Positions 15,923 to 16,502 of a stretch of DNA of 16,502 nt are shown in pieces. A program made the position numbers and the translations under genes. This stretch comes from Lachnoclostridium sp. UBA7482. GTDB lineage: Bacteria > Bacillota > Clostridia > Lachnospirales > Lachnospiraceae. The stretch covers positions 1 to 16,502 of the forward strand of contig DLOO01000017.1 of NCBI GenBank assembly GCA_002479645.1, read 5' to 3'. Position 1 is the stretch's first letter; every line of letters begins with the position of its first letter. Below the pieces are notes generated by a model. It was not told where the DNA came from. It ran no database searches and was given only the letters and a program-made list of their open reading frames with translations.

Positions 15923-16502
15923 TTAATTATCATCCCCGGTACCGGGATTCGTCTCGTTCTGCGGTTCCGGCGTCGCCGTCGGATCTGCGGGCTCCACGGG
16001 ACCTACAGGGTCCACCGGATCTACAGGGTCCACCGGATCTACGGGATCTACAGGGTCTACTGGTTCCACGGGGTCTACAGGATTTTCCGGATCGGGGGTT
16101 GGCGTTAATTCCCCTGTCGGAGTTAATTCTGCCGGTTCGGATGGTCGAAGCTCCTGAGTCGGTGTCGGTGTTGGAGTCGCGGTTGCGGTTGCAGTCGGTC
16201 TTCTGGCCGGAGTCGGGGTATTATCCGCCGCTCCCTTCGTCGGCTCTAAATATCCGGGCTGCGCCGAAATCTTCGGCCGCGGCGTCGGCGTCGCCGTCAC
16301 ACCATCCGGCGTTGTAGGCACCGGAGTATTGGTCGGAGCCTGCGTTCCCGCAGGTGTTGCCGTTACCTTAATCGGATTCTTCACTTCCGTATCAATCTGC
16401 CGGTTCATGCAGACCAGCATAAGTATCAGGCCTCCAAGCACCAAAATCAGCAAAACGCCCCCGTACAGAACTAGGTATTTTCCTGTAAGGAACTTCGGCG
16501 GC
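15923..16502 (-). CDS. Membrane-anchored Thr/Pro-rich stalk protein with VDP repeats (5' end outside window)
   Basis: The reading frame is open to the right edge; 192 codons are visible and the start lies outside. It begins with PPKFLTGKYLVLYGG, then a single membrane segment ending near LVCMNRQ, followed by a long low-complexity region: Thr/Pro-rich (TPTPTPT, ATATATPTPTP), then a Val-Asp-Pro tract of 11 tripeptides, then a short acidic tail ending in NETNPGTGDDN. This suggests an extracytoplasmic stalk or wall-spanning segment, but no folded outer domain is visible in this part. A TTG at 16453 could be read as a start but it would cut into the membrane segment and has no ribosome site. Function unknown. 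truA follows 27 bp downstream. Confidence 0.75.
   Translation of the reverse strand, partial: PPKFLTGKYLVLYGGVLLILVLGGLILMLVCMNRQIDTEVKNPIKVTATPAGTQAPTNTPVPTTPDGVTATPTPRPKISAQPGYLEPTKGAADNTPTPARRPTATATATPTPTPTQELRPSEPAELTPTGELTPTPDPENPVDPVEPVDPVDPVDPVDPVDPVDPVGPVEPADPTATPEPQNETNPGTGDDN
15981..16079 (-). repeat. 9-bp tandem repeat encoding Val-Asp-Pro units
   Basis: Eleven consecutive 9-bp units without gaps, encoding (in protein order) VDP, VEP, six VDP, VGP, VEP and ADP. Neighbouring units alternate in codon use, giving near-identical 18-bp super-units (for example 16008-16025 and 16026-16043 differ at one base). Copy-number changes would keep the frame. Confidence 0.88.

Noticed and set aside
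15923..15960. Possible sortase signal (NPGTG) near the C terminus of the stalk protein
   Set aside because: The motif has no following hydrophobic segment or basic tail, and the protein already has an N-terminal membrane anchor.

Overview
The window looks like chromosomal DNA of an anaerobic Firmicute, most likely a Lachnospiraceae-type gut or rumen clostridium. The evidence is strong AGGAGG-type ribosome sites, clostridial-style promoters, an archaeal/yeast-type aspartate-semialdehyde dehydrogenase, an oxygen-sensitive-looking ferredoxin-tailed aldo/keto reductase, type III pantothenate kinase, a small acidic protein of a kind I associate with Lachnospiraceae, and Thr/Pro-rich stalks on surface proteins. 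The taxonomic call is inference; there is no rRNA. I see no tRNA, CRISPR array, insertion sequence or phage gene.

Left part (1-3506, minus strand): an operon for a peptide-type ABC importer. It encodes a family 5 substrate-binding lipoprotein, a DppB/OppB-type permease and a DppC/OppC-type permease that runs off the left edge. The last gene seems to continue, without a stop, into the start of an ATP-binding domain, suggesting a permease-ATPase fusion. A well-formed promoter precedes the operon, back to back with a second one.

Middle (3523-5417, plus strand): the only two plus-strand genes, a DUF2927-like lipoprotein on a Thr/Pro stalk and a single-pass membrane protein of unknown function. 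They end in a strong hairpin terminator shared with the convergent gene.

Then two minus-strand genes: asd (lysine/threonine/methionine/diaminopimelate pathway) followed by an aldo/keto reductase with two four-cysteine ferredoxin clusters, 45 bp apart.

Right part (7814-16502, minus strand): a tightly packed housekeeping run. In transcription order it reads: a membrane-anchored Pro-rich stalk protein (5' end outside the window), truA, a GH115 alpha-glucuronidase-like glycoside hydrolase, nfeD, an SPFH/stomatin protein, argF, a small DUF6145-like protein, coaX and dusB. Gaps are mostly 1-50 bp, with TAATG coupling between argF and the small gene. The GH115 gene is the functional outsider; it has its own candidate promoter inside the end of truA and a perfect inverted repeat in its leader.

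The most unusual items are the apparent permease-ATPase fusion at the left edge, the lone GH115 gene with its possible operator, and the 9-bp tandem repeat encoding a Val-Asp-Pro tract. Nothing here clearly forms a new defence or mobile system.
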